The notes beneath the pieces were generated by a model. That model had not been told where the DNA came from. It did no database searches and was given only the letters and a program-made list of their open reading frames with translations. A program made the position numbers and the translations under genes. A DNA stretch of 64,000 bases from Acidobacteriota bacterium (GTDB lineage: Bacteria; Acidobacteriota; Vicinamibacteria; Vicinamibacterales; 2-12-FULL-66-21), in the NCBI GenBank assembly GCA_003222675.1, contig QHWT01000069.1, positions 1 through 64,000 of the forward strand, given 5' to 3'. This document shows, piece after piece, positions 28,019 through 37,856 of this stretch. Within the stretch, counting starts at the first letter, position 1. Each line of letters begins with the position of its first letter.

Positions 28019-29122
28019 TCACCGGTGCTGCTTGATGCGCTCGATCTCCTCGCGGACGAGCCGTTCGGCGACGTCGAGCACGGTGGGACGCGTCTGGTCC
28101 GTGAGGCGGGCGAGCACGCGCTGGGCGATCTCCTCGACGACTTGATCGCTAATCGCCGGCGTGGCCTGCTGGCCCGGCGCGGCAGACGGGGAGATCTGCA
28201 ATTGCTGTTCGGCGCTGAGGAGGGCGGCAAACGCCTCCACCAGCGACGGTGACGCGGCAGGTGCCGGCGCCGATGTCTGGGCGGATATTGGCGCAGACAC
28301 GGCGGCGGCTGGCGGCGTCGATCCGGCCGCAGGCGCCGGACGCGGCGGCTCGGGCGCGACCGATGCCGGTGGCGGAGCGGCGGGTCGGACGGGGTCACCC
28401 GCGAGCTGCGGATCCCATGACGAGAGATCGACAGGACCTTCATCGCGTCGCGCGGGCGGCGGCGGAGCGGCCGCTTGCGGGGACGTACCAGACAGCGGGA
28501 TCGCCTCGCGTCGCGGCGATGGCGGCGGCGCCGGCGCCTGGGGTCGGGCCTGAGGCGCAGGCGGTGCGGCAGCCGGCGGCTCGGCCGTGCCCATGGACGT
28601 GAACGCCGCGTCCAGTCGATCGAAGTAGGCTTCGAGCGGATCGGGCGCGTTTGTTTCGTGCGTAGTCGCGACCGGACGCAGATCGGTGTCGCCCGCGGCG
28701 GGTCTGACGGGCCCCTTGGTGGCGGGCGCACTGCCCCACAACCCGGCGGGCCTGCGGCCGGCGAGGAGCTCCTTGACTCGATTGATGACCATCTGGGGCT
28801 CGAATGGCTTCACCAGCACACCGTCGCATCCGACCGCACGCGCACGCGTTTCGTCGATCGGCTCGAATGCGCCGGTGAGCAGCACGACGGGCACGTGCGC
28901 CAGCGCGGGGTTTCCCTTGATGAACGCCGCAACCTCGTAGCCATCACGCTCGGGCATGCCGATGTCCGCGAGCACGATGTCGGGACGATCGCGCTCGGCC
29001 CGTTCGATCGCCTGCTGACCGTTGCCGACCGCGATGACCTGCACGTCTTCGTCCGCGAACGTGAGCTCGATGACGCGCTGGATCGTGACGCTGTCGTCGG
29101 CCAGCAGCAGCTTGTGGGGCAT
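28019..29122 (-). CDS. Response regulator with receiver domain and long Pro/Ala-rich linker
   Basis: Protein of 367 residues. The receiver domain (about 3-118) has the acidic pair Asp9/Asp10, the phosphorylation site Asp53 (VLADIGMPERDG), Thr83 and Lys105 (VLVKPF). A Pro/Ala-rich linker of about 170 residues follows, ending in a helical segment (about 320-367, DQVVEEIAQRVLARLTDQ ... LVREEIERIKQHR) like that found at the end of FrzS-like or acidobacterial single-domain regulators. No DNA-binding domain is present, so it probably acts by protein contact. The start MPHKLLLADDS at 29122 fits the family; the frame runs further upstream only over repeat and antisense sequence. No histidine kinase is adjacent. 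Confidence 0.85.
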   Translation of the reverse strand: MPHKLLLADDSVTIQRVIELTFADEDVQVIAVGNGQQAIERAERDRPDIVLADIGMPERDGYEVAAFIKGNPALAHVPVVLLTGAFEPIDETRARAVGCDGVLVKPFEPQMVINRVKELLAGRRPAGLWGSAPATKGPVRPAAGDTDLRPVATTHETNAPDPLEAYFDRLDAAFTSMGTAEPPAAAPPAPQARPQAPAPPPSPRREAIPLSGTSPQAAAPPPPARRDEGPVDLSSWDPQLAGDPVRPAAPPPASVAPEPPRPAPAAGSTPPAAAVSAPISAQTSAPAPAASPSLVEAFAALLSAEQQLQISPSAAPGQQATPAISDQVVEEIAQRVLARLTDQTRPTVLDVAERLVREEIERIKQHR

Positions 29123-29160
29123 GCCTACATGATAAACCGGTTCTTCCGCAGAGATCGCGA

Positions 29161-29190
29161 TCCTTCCGCCTGAAGGCGGAAGCCACCAGA
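29161..29190. repeat. REP-like palindrome upstream of the membrane protein gene
   Basis: TTCCGCCTGAAGGCGGAAG is a perfect stem with a TGAA loop, followed by CCACCAGAATG. It is a member of the dispersed family also found at 3136-3166, 50216-50288 and 61536-61560, and lies about 10 bases before the next start. Confidence 0.8.
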
Positions 29191-29198
29191 ATGAGTGG

Positions 29199-31055
29199 AT
29201 GACCCGCCGCCGGTCGCTCATTACGATCCTGGACGCCATCGCAATTGTGCTCGCCAGCGCCGCGATGGTGATCGGGCTCGGCGGACGCGCCGAGACCACC
29301 ATGCTCGGCGTCCGCGTCCTCCTGCTCAGCCCATGGCGGCCGGCGCTGCTGGCGGTCACGATTGCCGCGATCCGCTTCGCGATCGCACCGCGCACCAGCG
29401 TGCTGCCCGCACTGCTCAACCAGACCCGTACGAGTGCGCTCCAGGACGGGCGAGCACGATTCATCGTCTCCCCAGCCAGACCGCGAATCCTGTGGTTGTA
29501 CGCGGTGGCCGCAGTCGCCGGATCGCTCCTCTGGTTGACGCCGCATCTTCTGCATCCGCGATTCGTGACGGACCACGGCGATCCAATCTTTTCTGCGTGG
29601 CGGCTCGGTCGATTCGCCGAGCAGCTCGCGCATGACCCTCGCCACCTGTTCGACGGCAGAATCTTCTACCCCGCGGCCGAGACCCTCACCTATTCAGATG
29701 CGACGGTACTCGAGGGGCTGGTCGCGGCCCCATTCATTCTCGGCGGCGCCGACCCATTGATCGTCTCGAATGTGTTGTTCCTGACGACGTTCCCGCTCGG
29801 TGCGCTTGCGTTCTTTTATACCGCGTGGCGGCTGACGCTCGATGCGCGCGCCGCCCTCATCGCCGGCATCCTGGGGGCGTTGTATCCATTTCATTGGGAG
29901 CATTACAGCCACCTCGAGTTGCAGTTCACATGCTTCATCCCGCTCGCGATCGTCACACTGCTCTCCTGGCTCGCGAAGCCGACCGTCCGGCGCGGCGCGA
30001 CCCTGGCCCTGGTCGTGACGGCGCAATGGCTCGCCTGCATGTACCTCGGCCTGATGCTGATGATGTTCCTGGTGCCGTTCGCCATCATCATCGCAATTGC
30101 GTGGCGGGTGCGTCCCGATCTCGCACTGGCGAAGAGCATCGCGTGCGCTGCGGTGATCATCGTGACCGGCTTCGCGGCGCTTGGACTGCCGTACATGCTG
30201 AGCCGCCGGGCGCGCGGAGACCGGCCGTTCGCGCTGATCGGCTTCTTCAGCGCGACTGCCAGCGAGTACATGCACCCCTCCGGCAGGCTGGCTTCTTACG
30301 AGTGGATCAGCCGCGAGCACAACCGGCTCGAGCGCGAAATGCTTCCCGGCCTCGCGGTCCTTGCGCTCGCCGGTATCGGGATCGTGCCCCCGGTTGGCGC
30401 AGTGAGGATCGCGTGCATCACGTCGGGCGCAATGGCGTTCGACTGGTCGCTCGGCGCGAACGGGCTGACGTACGACGACCTCTACCGGTGGGTCCTGCCG
30501 TTCCGCGGCCTGCGCGTGCCGCCGCGGTTCAGTGTCTTCTTCGGAAGCGCGCTCGTGCTGCTCTCAGCCTTCGGATCCGCGCGAATATTCAGGTGGACCA
30601 CACAACGCTTTGGCTCGACCGTGATGTTCGCGGTCGCAGTCGCGGCAGCGCTGGTCGATACTCGGCCCGGGCTGAAACTGATCGACTACTGGCGCTGGAC
30701 GCCTTCGATTTATGCAGCGGTCACACCAGACGCGGTGCTCGCGGAATTCCCGTTCGATCACAACGTCGACTACATGTACTTTTCATTGAGCCATGGCGCG
30801 CGTCTGCTCAACGGCTACAGCGGCTTCGTCCCTGTGCCCTATATGGAAGTCCAGAACGAGCTGGCAGATTTCCCCTCGGAGCCGTCCTTCGACACACTTC
30901 GACGCGTCGGGATCACGCACGTCACGGTCAACTGCCGCTTCTATGGTGCGCGCTGCACGGGCGTACTGGACGTTCTGGATGCGAACGCCGGCGTACGGCT
31001 GAAGGCGTCGGGACGGTGGGAACGGGCCGACGTTCGGTTGTACGAGCTGCGCTAG
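29199..31055 (+). CDS. Multi-pass membrane protein, probable GT-C-fold glycosyltransferase
   Basis: Protein of 618 residues with about ten hydrophobic segments spread from residue 8 to 490 and a soluble C-terminal domain (about 500-618). The first periplasmic loop contains [11 protein letters not shown], an Asp-containing motif in the position of the catalytic acid of GT-C glycosyltransferases. The loop [11 protein letters not shown] later is also typical of this group. The donor would be a lipid-linked sugar and the acceptor is unknown. There are no neighbouring glycan genes. The start [16 protein letters not shown] at 29199 directly follows a REP-like palindrome, and the stop overlaps the convergent mutase gene by four bases (31052-31055). 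Confidence 0.75.
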   Translation: MTRRRSLITILDAIAIVLASAAMVIGLGGRAETTMLGVRVLLLSPWRPALLAVTIAAIRFAIAPRTSVLPALLNQTRTSALQDGRARFIVSPARPRILWLYAVAAVAGSLLWLTPHLLHPRFVTDHGDPIFSAWRLGRFAEQLAHDPRHLFDGRIFYPAAETLTYSDATVLEGLVAAPFILGGADPLIVSNVLFLTTFPLGALAFFYTAWRLTLDARAALIAGILGALYPFHWEHYSHLELQFTCFIPLAIVTLLSWLAKPTVRRGATLALVVTAQWLACMYLGLMLMMFLVPFAIIIAIAWRVRPDLALAKSIACAAVIIVTGFAALGLPYMLSRRARGDRPFALIGFFSATASEYMHPSGRLASYEWISREHNRLEREMLPGLAVLALAGIGIVPPVGAVRIACITSGAMAFDWSLGANGLTYDDLYRWVLPFRGLRVPPRFSVFFGSALVLLSAFGSARIFRWTTQRFGSTVMFAVAVAAALVDTRPGLKLIDYWRWTPSIYAAVTPDAVLAEFPFDHNVDYMYFSLSHGARLLNGYSGFVPVPYMEVQNELADFPSEPSFDTLRRVGITHVTVNCRFYGARCTGVLDVLDANAGVRLKASGRWERADVRLYELR

Positions 31056-31459
31056 ATGGCCTCGGCGCGGGGCCGGACATTGGCGTTGATGAAGTCGATG
31101 ATCTCCTGCATGGGGCTTCCAGGCAGGAAGATGCCGCGCACGCCGATCGCCTGGAGCTTCGGGATATCGACATCAGGGATGATTCCGCCAATCACGACCA
31201 GCACATCGTCGAGCGCTTTCTCCTTGAGCAGGTCCATCACGCGCGGGCAGATGTGCATGTGCGCGCCGGACAGAATCGACAGGCCGATCACGTCGGCGTC
31301 TTCCTGCAGGGCGGCGCCGACAATCTGTTCCGGCGTCTGACGCAGGCCCGTGTAAATGACTTCCATTCCGGCATCACGGAGCGCGCGCGCGATGACCTTC
31401 GCGCCACGATCGTGGCCGTCCAGTCCGGGTTTGGCGATGACAACGCGGATCTTCTGCAT
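31052..31459 (-). CDS. Methylmalonyl-CoA mutase C-terminal, cobalamin-binding subunit
   Basis: Stand-alone B12-binding domain of 135 residues. The DxHxxG motif is D14-G-H16-D-R-G19; His16 is the lower axial ligand of cobalamin. It continues with GLSILSGAH (about 59-67) and [10 protein letters not shown], where the dimethylbenzimidazole tail binds. It works with the large subunit at 31618-33282 to interconvert methylmalonyl-CoA and succinyl-CoA. In this lineage the two domains are separate genes on the same strand, separated by a 158-base repeat region. No epimerase or MeaB chaperone gene is in the window. Confidence 0.95.
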   Translation of the reverse strand: MQKIRVVIAKPGLDGHDRGAKVIARALRDAGMEVIYTGLRQTPEQIVGAALQEDADVIGLSILSGAHMHICPRVMDLLKEKALDDVLVVIGGIIPDVDIPKLQAIGVRGIFLPGSPMQEIIDFINANVRPRAEAI

Positions 31460-31617
31460 CTCAGCTTCCAGCTTCCAGCTTCCAGCTTCCAGCTTCCAGC
31501 TTCCAGCTTCCAGCTTCCAGCTATCAGCTTCCAGCCTTCAGCTTCAAGCTTCGAGCGTTAGCTTCCAGCTGGTAGCTGGTGGCTGGCGGCTGATGGCTGA
31601 TGGCTGGCGGCTGGCAG
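31460..31617. repeat. Tandem and inverted word repeat (CAGCTTC family)
   Basis: About eight perfect copies of the 7-base unit CAGCTTC at 31463-31520 lead into degenerate copies. The right half has the complementary purine-rich word GGCTGGCGGCTGATGGCTGA in tandem, so the two halves can pair. It fills the whole gap between the two mutase genes and ends at the stop of the upstream one. Confidence 0.85.
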
Positions 31618-33282
31618 CTAGATCAACGGCGTCTCTTCGTATTCCCCCCAAACGTCCCGGAGCGCGTCGCACATTTCGCCGACGGTGGCATACGCGCGCA
31701 CGGCATCGAGCAATGGATACATGGTATTGCCCTTGCCGCGGGCGGTTTCCCTCAATGCATCGAGCGCAAAGCGCACCTTGTCGTTGTCGCGCGTTGTCCG
31801 CAGCGCTTCGAGCCGCGCGAGCTGGCGGTTCGCCGTACTGTCGTCGATGTACAGGATCGGAATCGGCTTCTCGTCCTCCTGCACGAAATCGTTCACGCCG
31901 ACGATGATCTTGTCGCGCGCCTCGACCGACTGCTGGAAGCGGTACGAGGCCTCGGCGATCTCTCTCTGCGGGAACCCCTGCTCGATCGCCTCGACCATCC
32001 CGCCCATGCGGTCGATGATGTCGAAGTACTCCCTGGCGCCGCGTTCCATGTCGAGCGTGAGCCGCTCGACGAAGTACGAGCCGCCGAGCGGATCCACCGT
32101 GTTCGTGACGCCGCTCTCGTGCGCGATGATCTGCTGGGTGCGCAGCGCCAGCGTCGCTGCTTCCGCCGTCGGAAGCGCGAGCGCCTCGTCGAGCGAGTTC
32201 GTATGCAGCGACTGCGTGCCGCCGAGGACCGCCGCCAGCGCCTGGAGTGCGGTGCGCACGACATTGTTGTACGGCTGCTGCGCGGTGAGCGATACGCCCG
32301 CCGTCTGCGTATGGAAACGCAGCTTGCACGATCGCTCGTGCTTCGCGCCGAAGCGATCGCGCATGATCTCAGCCCACAGCTTACGGGCGGCCCGGAACTT
32401 GGCGATCTCCTCGAAGAAGTCGCTGTGCGAGTTGAAGAAGAACGAGATGCGGGGCGCGAAGTCGTCGACGTCGAGGCCTGCATCGATCGCGTATTGCACG
32501 TATTCGATGCCGTCGCGCAGCGTGAACGCGAGCTCCTGCAGCGACGTCGAGCCGGCCTCACGGATGTGATAACCGCTCACCGACACCGTATTCCACCTCG
32601 GCACTTCCTTCGAGCAGAACGCGAAGACGTCGGTGATGAGCCGCATCGACTGGCGCGGCGGATAGATGTACTCCTTCTGCGCGATGAATTCCTTCAGGAT
32701 GTCGTTCTGAATGGTGCCGGAGAGCTGCTTCCAGTCCGCACCTTGCTTCTCCGCGACCGCGAGATACATCGCGAAGATCATCGGCGCGGGCGAGTTGATC
32801 GTCATCGACGTCGTAATGTCGCCGAGCGCGATGCCGTCGAAGAGGCGCTCCATATCGGCGAGCGACACGATGCTGACGCCGCACTTGCCGACTTCACCGA
32901 GCGACAGCTCGTGATCCGGATCGCGTCCCATCAGCGTCGGCAGATCGAACGCGACGCTGAGGCCGCCGCCACCCGCGTTCAGCAGCGCCTTGAATCGCCC
33001 GTTGGTTTCCTCCGGGGTGCCGAACCCGGCGAACTGCCGCATCGTCCAGAGCCTGCCGCGGTACCCCGCTGGATGAATGCCGCGGGTGTACGGGAACTGA
33101 CCGGGATCGTTGAGGTCACGCGTATAGTCGAATCCCGGTAGATCCTCTTTCGTGTAGAGACGATCGATCGGCCGCCCTGAAATCGTCGTGAGCGGGATCG
33201 AACGCTCCGGCGCTTTCTTCAACGCCGGTTCGAGCACCTCGCGTTCCCAACGCTGCCTGGCCGTCTCCGCGGCGGTCTTCAT
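31618..33282 (-). CDS. Methylmalonyl-CoA mutase large subunit (N-terminal domain)
   Basis: Protein of 554 residues forming the TIM-barrel catalytic part of B12-dependent mutase. It has the family signatures RPIDRLYT at the start, [20 protein letters not shown] around 69-88, [19 protein letters not shown] and [18 protein letters not shown] around 315-332, and [17 protein letters not shown] towards the end. It lacks the B12-binding domain, which is the separate gene at 31052-31459. The start at 33282 ([12 protein letters not shown]) is the first Met with family-like sequence after it. Divergent promoters for this gene and gdhA must lie in the 145-base gap up to 33427. Confidence 0.95.
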   Translation of the reverse strand: MKTAAETARQRWEREVLEPALKKAPERSIPLTTISGRPIDRLYTKEDLPGFDYTRDLNDPGQFPYTRGIHPAGYRGRLWTMRQFAGFGTPEETNGRFKALLNAGGGGLSVAFDLPTLMGRDPDHELSLGEVGKCGVSIVSLADMERLFDGIALGDITTSMTINSPAPMIFAMYLAVAEKQGADWKQLSGTIQNDILKEFIAQKEYIYPPRQSMRLITDVFAFCSKEVPRWNTVSVSGYHIREAGSTSLQELAFTLRDGIEYVQYAIDAGLDVDDFAPRISFFFNSHSDFFEEIAKFRAARKLWAEIMRDRFGAKHERSCKLRFHTQTAGVSLTAQQPYNNVVRTALQALAAVLGGTQSLHTNSLDEALALPTAEAATLALRTQQIIAHESGVTNTVDPLGGSYFVERLTLDMERGAREYFDIIDRMGGMVEAIEQGFPQREIAEASYRFQQSVEARDKIIVGVNDFVQEDEKPIPILYIDDSTANRQLARLEALRTTRDNDKVRFALDALRETARGKGNTMYPLLDAVRAYATVGEMCDALRDVWGEYEETPLI

Positions 33283-33385
33283 GTGACTAATTATATCCAC
33301 GCCGGTGCCGTTCCTCGGGCTGCGCACATGCCCTCGCCTTGACTAAGGCGAACGTCACAAAGTAGCTTGGTCTGTTTTCATCCGT

Positions 33386-33416
33386 GCGGCCGCCGATGGG
33401 AGGGGCCGCCCTTTTT
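33386..33416 (+). terminator. Hairpin followed by T-run just before gdhA (attenuator-like)
   Basis: GCGGCC (33386-33391) and GGCCGC (33404-33409) form a 6-base perfect stem with a 12-base loop, and are followed by CCTTTTT (33410-33416). It lies 12 bases before the gdhA start, on the same strand. In this position it cannot end an upstream gene, since the neighbour is divergent, so it could attenuate gdhA or occlude its ribosome-binding site. Confidence 0.5.
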
Positions 33417-33427
33417 CCCGGAGAGTC

Positions 33428-34678
33428 ATGGAAACAGGCGGAAGCATCTTCAACGCGATGCTCCAGGAATTCGATGGCGCCGCGCGTTTATTGGGCCTCG
33501 ACCCGGGCGTCTGGAAGATCCTCACGCATCCGAAGCGACAGATCACGGTCTCGCTTCCCGTGCAGATGGACAACGGCGAGATCGAGGTCTTCACCGGCTA
33601 CCGCGTCCAATACAACATCACGCTCGGCCCCGCGAAAGGCGGCATCCGTTATCACCCCGGCGTGACGCTCGATGAAGTGACCGCGCTTGCCGCGTGGATG
33701 ACGTGGAAGTGCGCGGTCGCGCACGTCCCCTTCGGCGGCGGCAAGGGAGGCATCATCGTCGATCCGAATCGCCTGTCCCGGCGCGAGCTCGAGGCGCTCA
33801 CGCGCCGCTACATCGCCGAGATCGTGGACGCGATCGGGCCCGAGAAGGACGTGCCGGCGCCTGACGTGAACACCAACGATCAGATCATGGCGTGGATCAT
33901 GGACACCTACAGCATGCACGTCGGCCACACCGCCACCGCCGTCGTCACAGGAAAACCAATCGAAATGGGCGGCTCGCTCGGCCGGCGCGAGGCGACGGGA
34001 CGCGGCGTGATGATCGTCACGCGCGAAGCAGCCAAGCATCTCGGCCTGGAAATCAAGGAAGCGCGCGTCGCCGTCCAGGGCTTCGGCAACGTCGGGTCTG
34101 TGTCGGCCGACCTCCTCTCGAAGCAGGGCGCGAGGATCGTCGCGGTCACCGACTGGAAAGGTGGCGTCTACAACGACAAGGGACTCGACATCACGAAAAT
34201 GCTCGATTACGCGAAGCAGCACAAGAGCATCGACGGTTTCCCGGGCGGCGAGACCATCGACAACCCGAAGCTGTTCGCGCTCGACGTGGACGTGCTCGTG
34301 CCGGCCGCGCTCGAAAACCAGATCACGTTGGAGAACGCGCCGACCATCAGGGCGAAGATCGTGGCGGAGGGGGCCAACGGTCCGACCACGCCGGATGCGC
34401 ACAAGTACCTGCACGAGCGCGGCGTGTTCGTGATCCCCGACATCCTCGCGAACGCCGGCGGCGTCACCACTTCCTATTTCGAATGGGTCCAGGATCGCCA
34501 CGGCTACTTCTGGGAGGAAGACGAGGTCAACAAGCGCCTCGAGGCGAAGATGTGCGAAGCGTTCAAGGACGTGCTCGACACGTCGATCCGCTACAAGACC
34601 GACCTGCGCACCGCCGCCTACCTCGTCGCGATCAGCCGCGTCGCGACCGTCACGAAAATGCGCGGCATGTACGCGTGA
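33428..34678 (+). CDS. Glutamate dehydrogenase (Glu/Leu/Phe/Val family)
   Basis: NAD(P)-dependent oxidative deaminase of 416 residues linking glutamate and 2-oxoglutarate. The substrate-binding domain has [13 protein letters not shown] (68-80) and the catalytic lysine region [14 protein letters not shown] with Lys106. The Rossmann domain has the GFGNVG dinucleotide motif at about 218-223. The C-terminal segment ([20 protein letters not shown]) is typical of the family. Length is normal. The ATG at 33428 follows a GGAG Shine-Dalgarno sequence. A hairpin with a T-run lies right upstream (33386-33416). NAD or NADP preference is not evident. Confidence 0.95.
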   Translation: METGGSIFNAMLQEFDGAARLLGLDPGVWKILTHPKRQITVSLPVQMDNGEIEVFTGYRVQYNITLGPAKGGIRYHPGVTLDEVTALAAWMTWKCAVAHVPFGGGKGGIIVDPNRLSRRELEALTRRYIAEIVDAIGPEKDVPAPDVNTNDQIMAWIMDTYSMHVGHTATAVVTGKPIEMGGSLGRREATGRGVMIVTREAAKHLGLEIKEARVAVQGFGNVGSVSADLLSKQGARIVAVTDWKGGVYNDKGLDITKMLDYAKQHKSIDGFPGGETIDNPKLFALDVDVLVPAALENQITLENAPTIRAKIVAEGANGPTTPDAHKYLHERGVFVIPDILANAGGVTTSYFEWVQDRHGYFWEEDEVNKRLEAKMCEAFKDVLDTSIRYKTDLRTAAYLVAISRVATVTKMRGMYA

Positions 34679-34684
34679 TACCGT

Positions 34685-34740
34685 CAATGCTAAATGCTGA
34701 ATGCCAAAAAGGCTTGGCATTGGCATTGGCATTTGCAGAG
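34685..34740. repeat. Inverted word repeat (AATGCTGAATGCC family)
   Basis: AATGCTAAATGCTGAATGCC on the left faces GGCATTGGCATTGGCATTTG on the right. It lies between the stops of gdhA and the convergent permease gene, where a bidirectional terminator would be expected. Confidence 0.7.
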
Positions 34741-34748
34741 TACCGTCA

Positions 34749-37386
34749 CTACCAATCTCTCAACACCGTCATTGGATCAATCCTGGCCGCACGTCGCGCG
34801 GGAAGCCATGCGGCGAACGCGGCCACCGCGGCCAGCACCAGCGCCGAGCCTGCGAATGTCACCGGGTCGCGCGGTTCGAGCCCGTAGAGTAGCGTGCGCA
34901 CGAACGTCGATGCCCACGCCGATAGACATGCGCCCAGCAGGACTCCCCATCCCACCAACCAGGCGATGCGCCGCAGCATCAGTCGCACCACGCCATCGGT
35001 GCTCGCGCCCAGAGCCATCCTGATGCCGATCTCCGCGCGGCGCGAGACGACGGCATATGCCGTGACGCCGTAGAGTCCCACGGCCGAGAGCACCAGGCCG
35101 AGGATGCCGAAGAATGCGGCGAGCGCCGCGACCAGCCGCTCCTGCGTGAGTGCCGCGTTGATCTGCTCGTCGAGCGATCGGAACGACAGCACCGCCGTTG
35201 GATCTTCTTTCGCGATCGCGGCTGCAACATCCTTCGCGACGCCTGACCACGACCCTGCAGCAGCGCCGACCGCGATGGTCGCGACTGACGGCGGACCGTC
35301 CCACTGCCGGAGCGGCAAGTACACGGTCGGTTCCATCGGCGCGCGCAGCGAGCGGTACACCGCATCCTCCACCACGCCGACCACCTCGTACACAGGATGC
35401 CCCGAACCGGGGCTCGGGCCGACGGTGGTGAACGTGGCGCCCAGCGCCGGGCGCCCGCCGAAGAACCGTCGTTCGAACGTGCGGTTGACGATGGCGACAC
35501 CGGGTGAGCCCGGACGATCGCGGCTGTCGAAGTCGCGTCCCGCGGACAGGCGCACGCCGAAGGTGCCGAACCATCCGGGACTGAGCACATTGACCCACGT
35601 CATGCGCTCGCGCTGTGACAGCGCCGAGCCTGGCGGCACCGCAATCATCGTATTCATTCCTGCGCGCGCGATCGGCGTCGTAAACGACACGACCGCGGCG
35701 GACACGCCCGGGACGCTACGCGCGGCATCACCGAGCCGCTCGAACAGCGCGCTCCTCTCGAGACCGGCGACCGGATTCCGGTCGACGTTTGCGTTCACCA
35801 GCAGCAGGCCGCCGCGGGTAAATCCCGCGTCGCGCGTCGCGAGGGCGAAGAATGTCCGGGTGAACAGCCCGGCTGCGACGACGAGCGTCAGCGACAAGGC
35901 GACCTGTATGACAACGGTAGCCTGGCGGATGCTGCCGCGGCGTTCGAACGAACTGCTGCGGCCGTGCTCCTTCAGCGCCTCCATCGGCGACAGGCGGCTC
36001 ACACCCCATGCGGGCGCCACTGCGAAGAGGATGGTCGCGATCGCGCTGACGCCGCTGATGAAGCCAAGCACCCGCCAATCGAGCCCGAGATCGAGTCGCA
36101 CGGTCGCTGCGAACGTGGTCAGCTGCGCCACCACGGCGCGGCTTCCCCAGGCGGCGAACACGGCACCCAGCAGCGCGCCGCCCGCCGCGAGCAGCAGCCC
36201 TTCGGCAAGCAGCTGCCGCGCGACGCGGGTTCGCGCAGGCGATCAGCAGCACGAGCGCCACCACCCACAGCATCGCCGTCAGCGGCGCGCCGTACTGACG
36301 CCGGAGCGGCGATCGCCCCTGCGGCGACGCCACGAGCGCGAACGGATCCGCGAGGTACTTCTGGCGGGCGTCGGCCGAGCGTCCAGGAGGCATGGTCGCC
36401 TGGCGGATCTCGGGTTGGAGCGCCAGCAGCTGCGCCGTCGCCTGCTCCGCGGTGACGCCAGGCTTCAGCCGCGCCATGATGTTCATCCACCAGACCGAGC
36501 GCCCATCCAGCGCGTGGTTCCGCGGCCTGACGAGGGGCTCAGTGCCAAGCGGGATCGCAACATCGAACACGCCGCCGACGTCCGGACCGAAGAACCTCGC
36601 CGGCGTCACGCCGACGATCGTAAACGGGACGCGCTCGATCGTGAGCGTGCGTCCGATGACGCCCGGGTTGCCGCCGAAACGGCGCCGCCAGAACCCGTAG
36701 CCGATCACCGCGACGGCGCCATCCGGTCCGCCGCCCCTGACGTCGTCACTCGCACGAACGGTGCGGCCCAGCATCGGCGACACACCGAGCACCTCGAACA
36801 GGCTGCCGCTGACCCACAATCCTTCGACCATGTCGCTCGCGGACGTCGATGAGAGATTGAACTTGTCAGTGGCCCACGCAAACGCCCCCTCGGAAAACTC
36901 CTGCTGGCGATCCCGCACCGCCTCCCAGATGGGATTCGTCCAGGACGTATCGCCTGACGGGTTGCCCGATGAAGGCGTTTCTCCAAGCAGCACCAGCCGA
37001 TCGGGGTCCCGAACCGGCAGCGGCTTGAGCGCCAGGCTGTTGAGAATCGTGAACAGCGCAGTGACGCCGCCGATGCCGAGCGCGAGCGACACGACGGCAA
37101 ACAGCGTCACGATCGGCGCCGCCCGGACCGCCCGCCATGCGTCGCGCCAATCGACGGTCAGCATTCCGCGCATCGTGAGACCTCCTGCGCGATCCGCGAT
37201 CGCGAACCGAATCGTATCGATGACTGTGACGCACCAGAACATGAATGTCGCGCGCCTTCCCTTCGCGCGCGCGCGGTCCAGCTCGCACGAGAAGGCATGA
37301 TGCATGGCCGTCCCGAATCGCGCGCGCGTGCGCGCGGAGTACGACCTGAGCAGACCCGCGAAGACGCGATCGGCGCGGGACGTCAT
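34749..37386 (-). pseudogene. ADOP-type ABC permease split by an internal deletion and frameshift
   Basis: Orphan permease like the intact one at 6412-8823, preceded by PadR. The start at 37386 (MTSRADRVFAGLLRSYSART) belongs to the usual PadR-linked cytoplasmic N-terminal extension. The first part reads normally to LLIACAN at about 36229, then shifts frame; the rest of the protein (RVARQLLAEGLLLAAGG ... PMTVLRDW) continues in another frame to 34749. Compared with the intact paralogue in this window, about 26 residues (LANLLLARAS and onwards) are missing at the junction, a loss of about 77 bases. The start overlaps the padR stop by four bases. This is either a genuine inactivated gene or an assembly error; the two halves are otherwise well preserved. 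Confidence 0.85.
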
Positions 37387-37733
37387 GCGCGACCTCGTCG
37401 CGATGCCGGACGAAGGGCGTCGAGCGCCGCGACCAGAGCGGCGAGCCGGTCGCGTTCGCGCGCAAGGACCTGCCGTCCAGGTGCCGTGATCCGATAGTAG
37501 GCGCCGCGACGGGGATCGTCGCCGGCAGGTCCCGCCGCTTCCTCGACGAGTCCCTCGTCAAGAAGTTTCGACAGGTGGCGGTAGAAGGAGCCGGTGCTCA
37601 GCCGGATGCTGCCGCCGGACCGCTCGCGGATGCGCTGCATGGCCGCGTAGCCGTGTACGGGGCCGTCGGCGAGGGCGAGAAGGATGTGAAAGACGGCGGG
37701 CTTGAGCGGCGCGGATATGTCCGTTTTGGACAT
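37383..37733 (-). CDS. PadR-family transcriptional regulator
   Basis: Winged-helix regulator of 116 residues: LKPAVFHILLALADGPVHGYA and RERSGGSIRLSTGSFYRHLSK form the PadR DNA-binding domain, followed by a wing (RRGAYYRITAPGRQVL) and a short dimerisation helix. It ends inside the start of the ADOP permease gene (ATGA, 37383-37386), the classic arrangement in which PadR controls the permease operon. The effector is unknown. Because the permease is broken, the regulator may be orphaned. Confidence 0.92.
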   Translation of the reverse strand: MSKTDISAPLKPAVFHILLALADGPVHGYAAMQRIRERSGGSIRLSTGSFYRHLSKLLDEGLVEEAAGPAGDDPRRGAYYRITAPGRQVLARERDRLAALVAALDALRPASRRGRA

Positions 37734-37747
37734 GTCTAGAGTGTAGC

Positions 37748-37856
37748 ACGAACGGAGGACGGAGGACCCGCCTTCGCCGCTATGCGGCTTCGGCGAGGCA
37801 GGCGGCGATCGGATATCCGGACCTCGAACCTCGGACCTCGAACCTCGGTCCTCTGT
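37748..37856. repeat. Mixed inverted repeats between padR and the VWFA gene
   Basis: CGCCTTCGCCGCTATGCGGC followed by TTCGGCG is a strong hairpin, and further on GGACCTCGAACCTC is directly repeated. Outer words ACGGAGGACGGAGGA and TCCTCTGTC can pair across the gap. No gene is seen here. Confidence 0.55.

Noticed and set aside
31460-31617. Possible CRISPR array or variable-number tandem array with a function in binding
   Set aside because: The 7-base units have no spacers, and the complementary word on the other side explains the structure as an inverted repeat.
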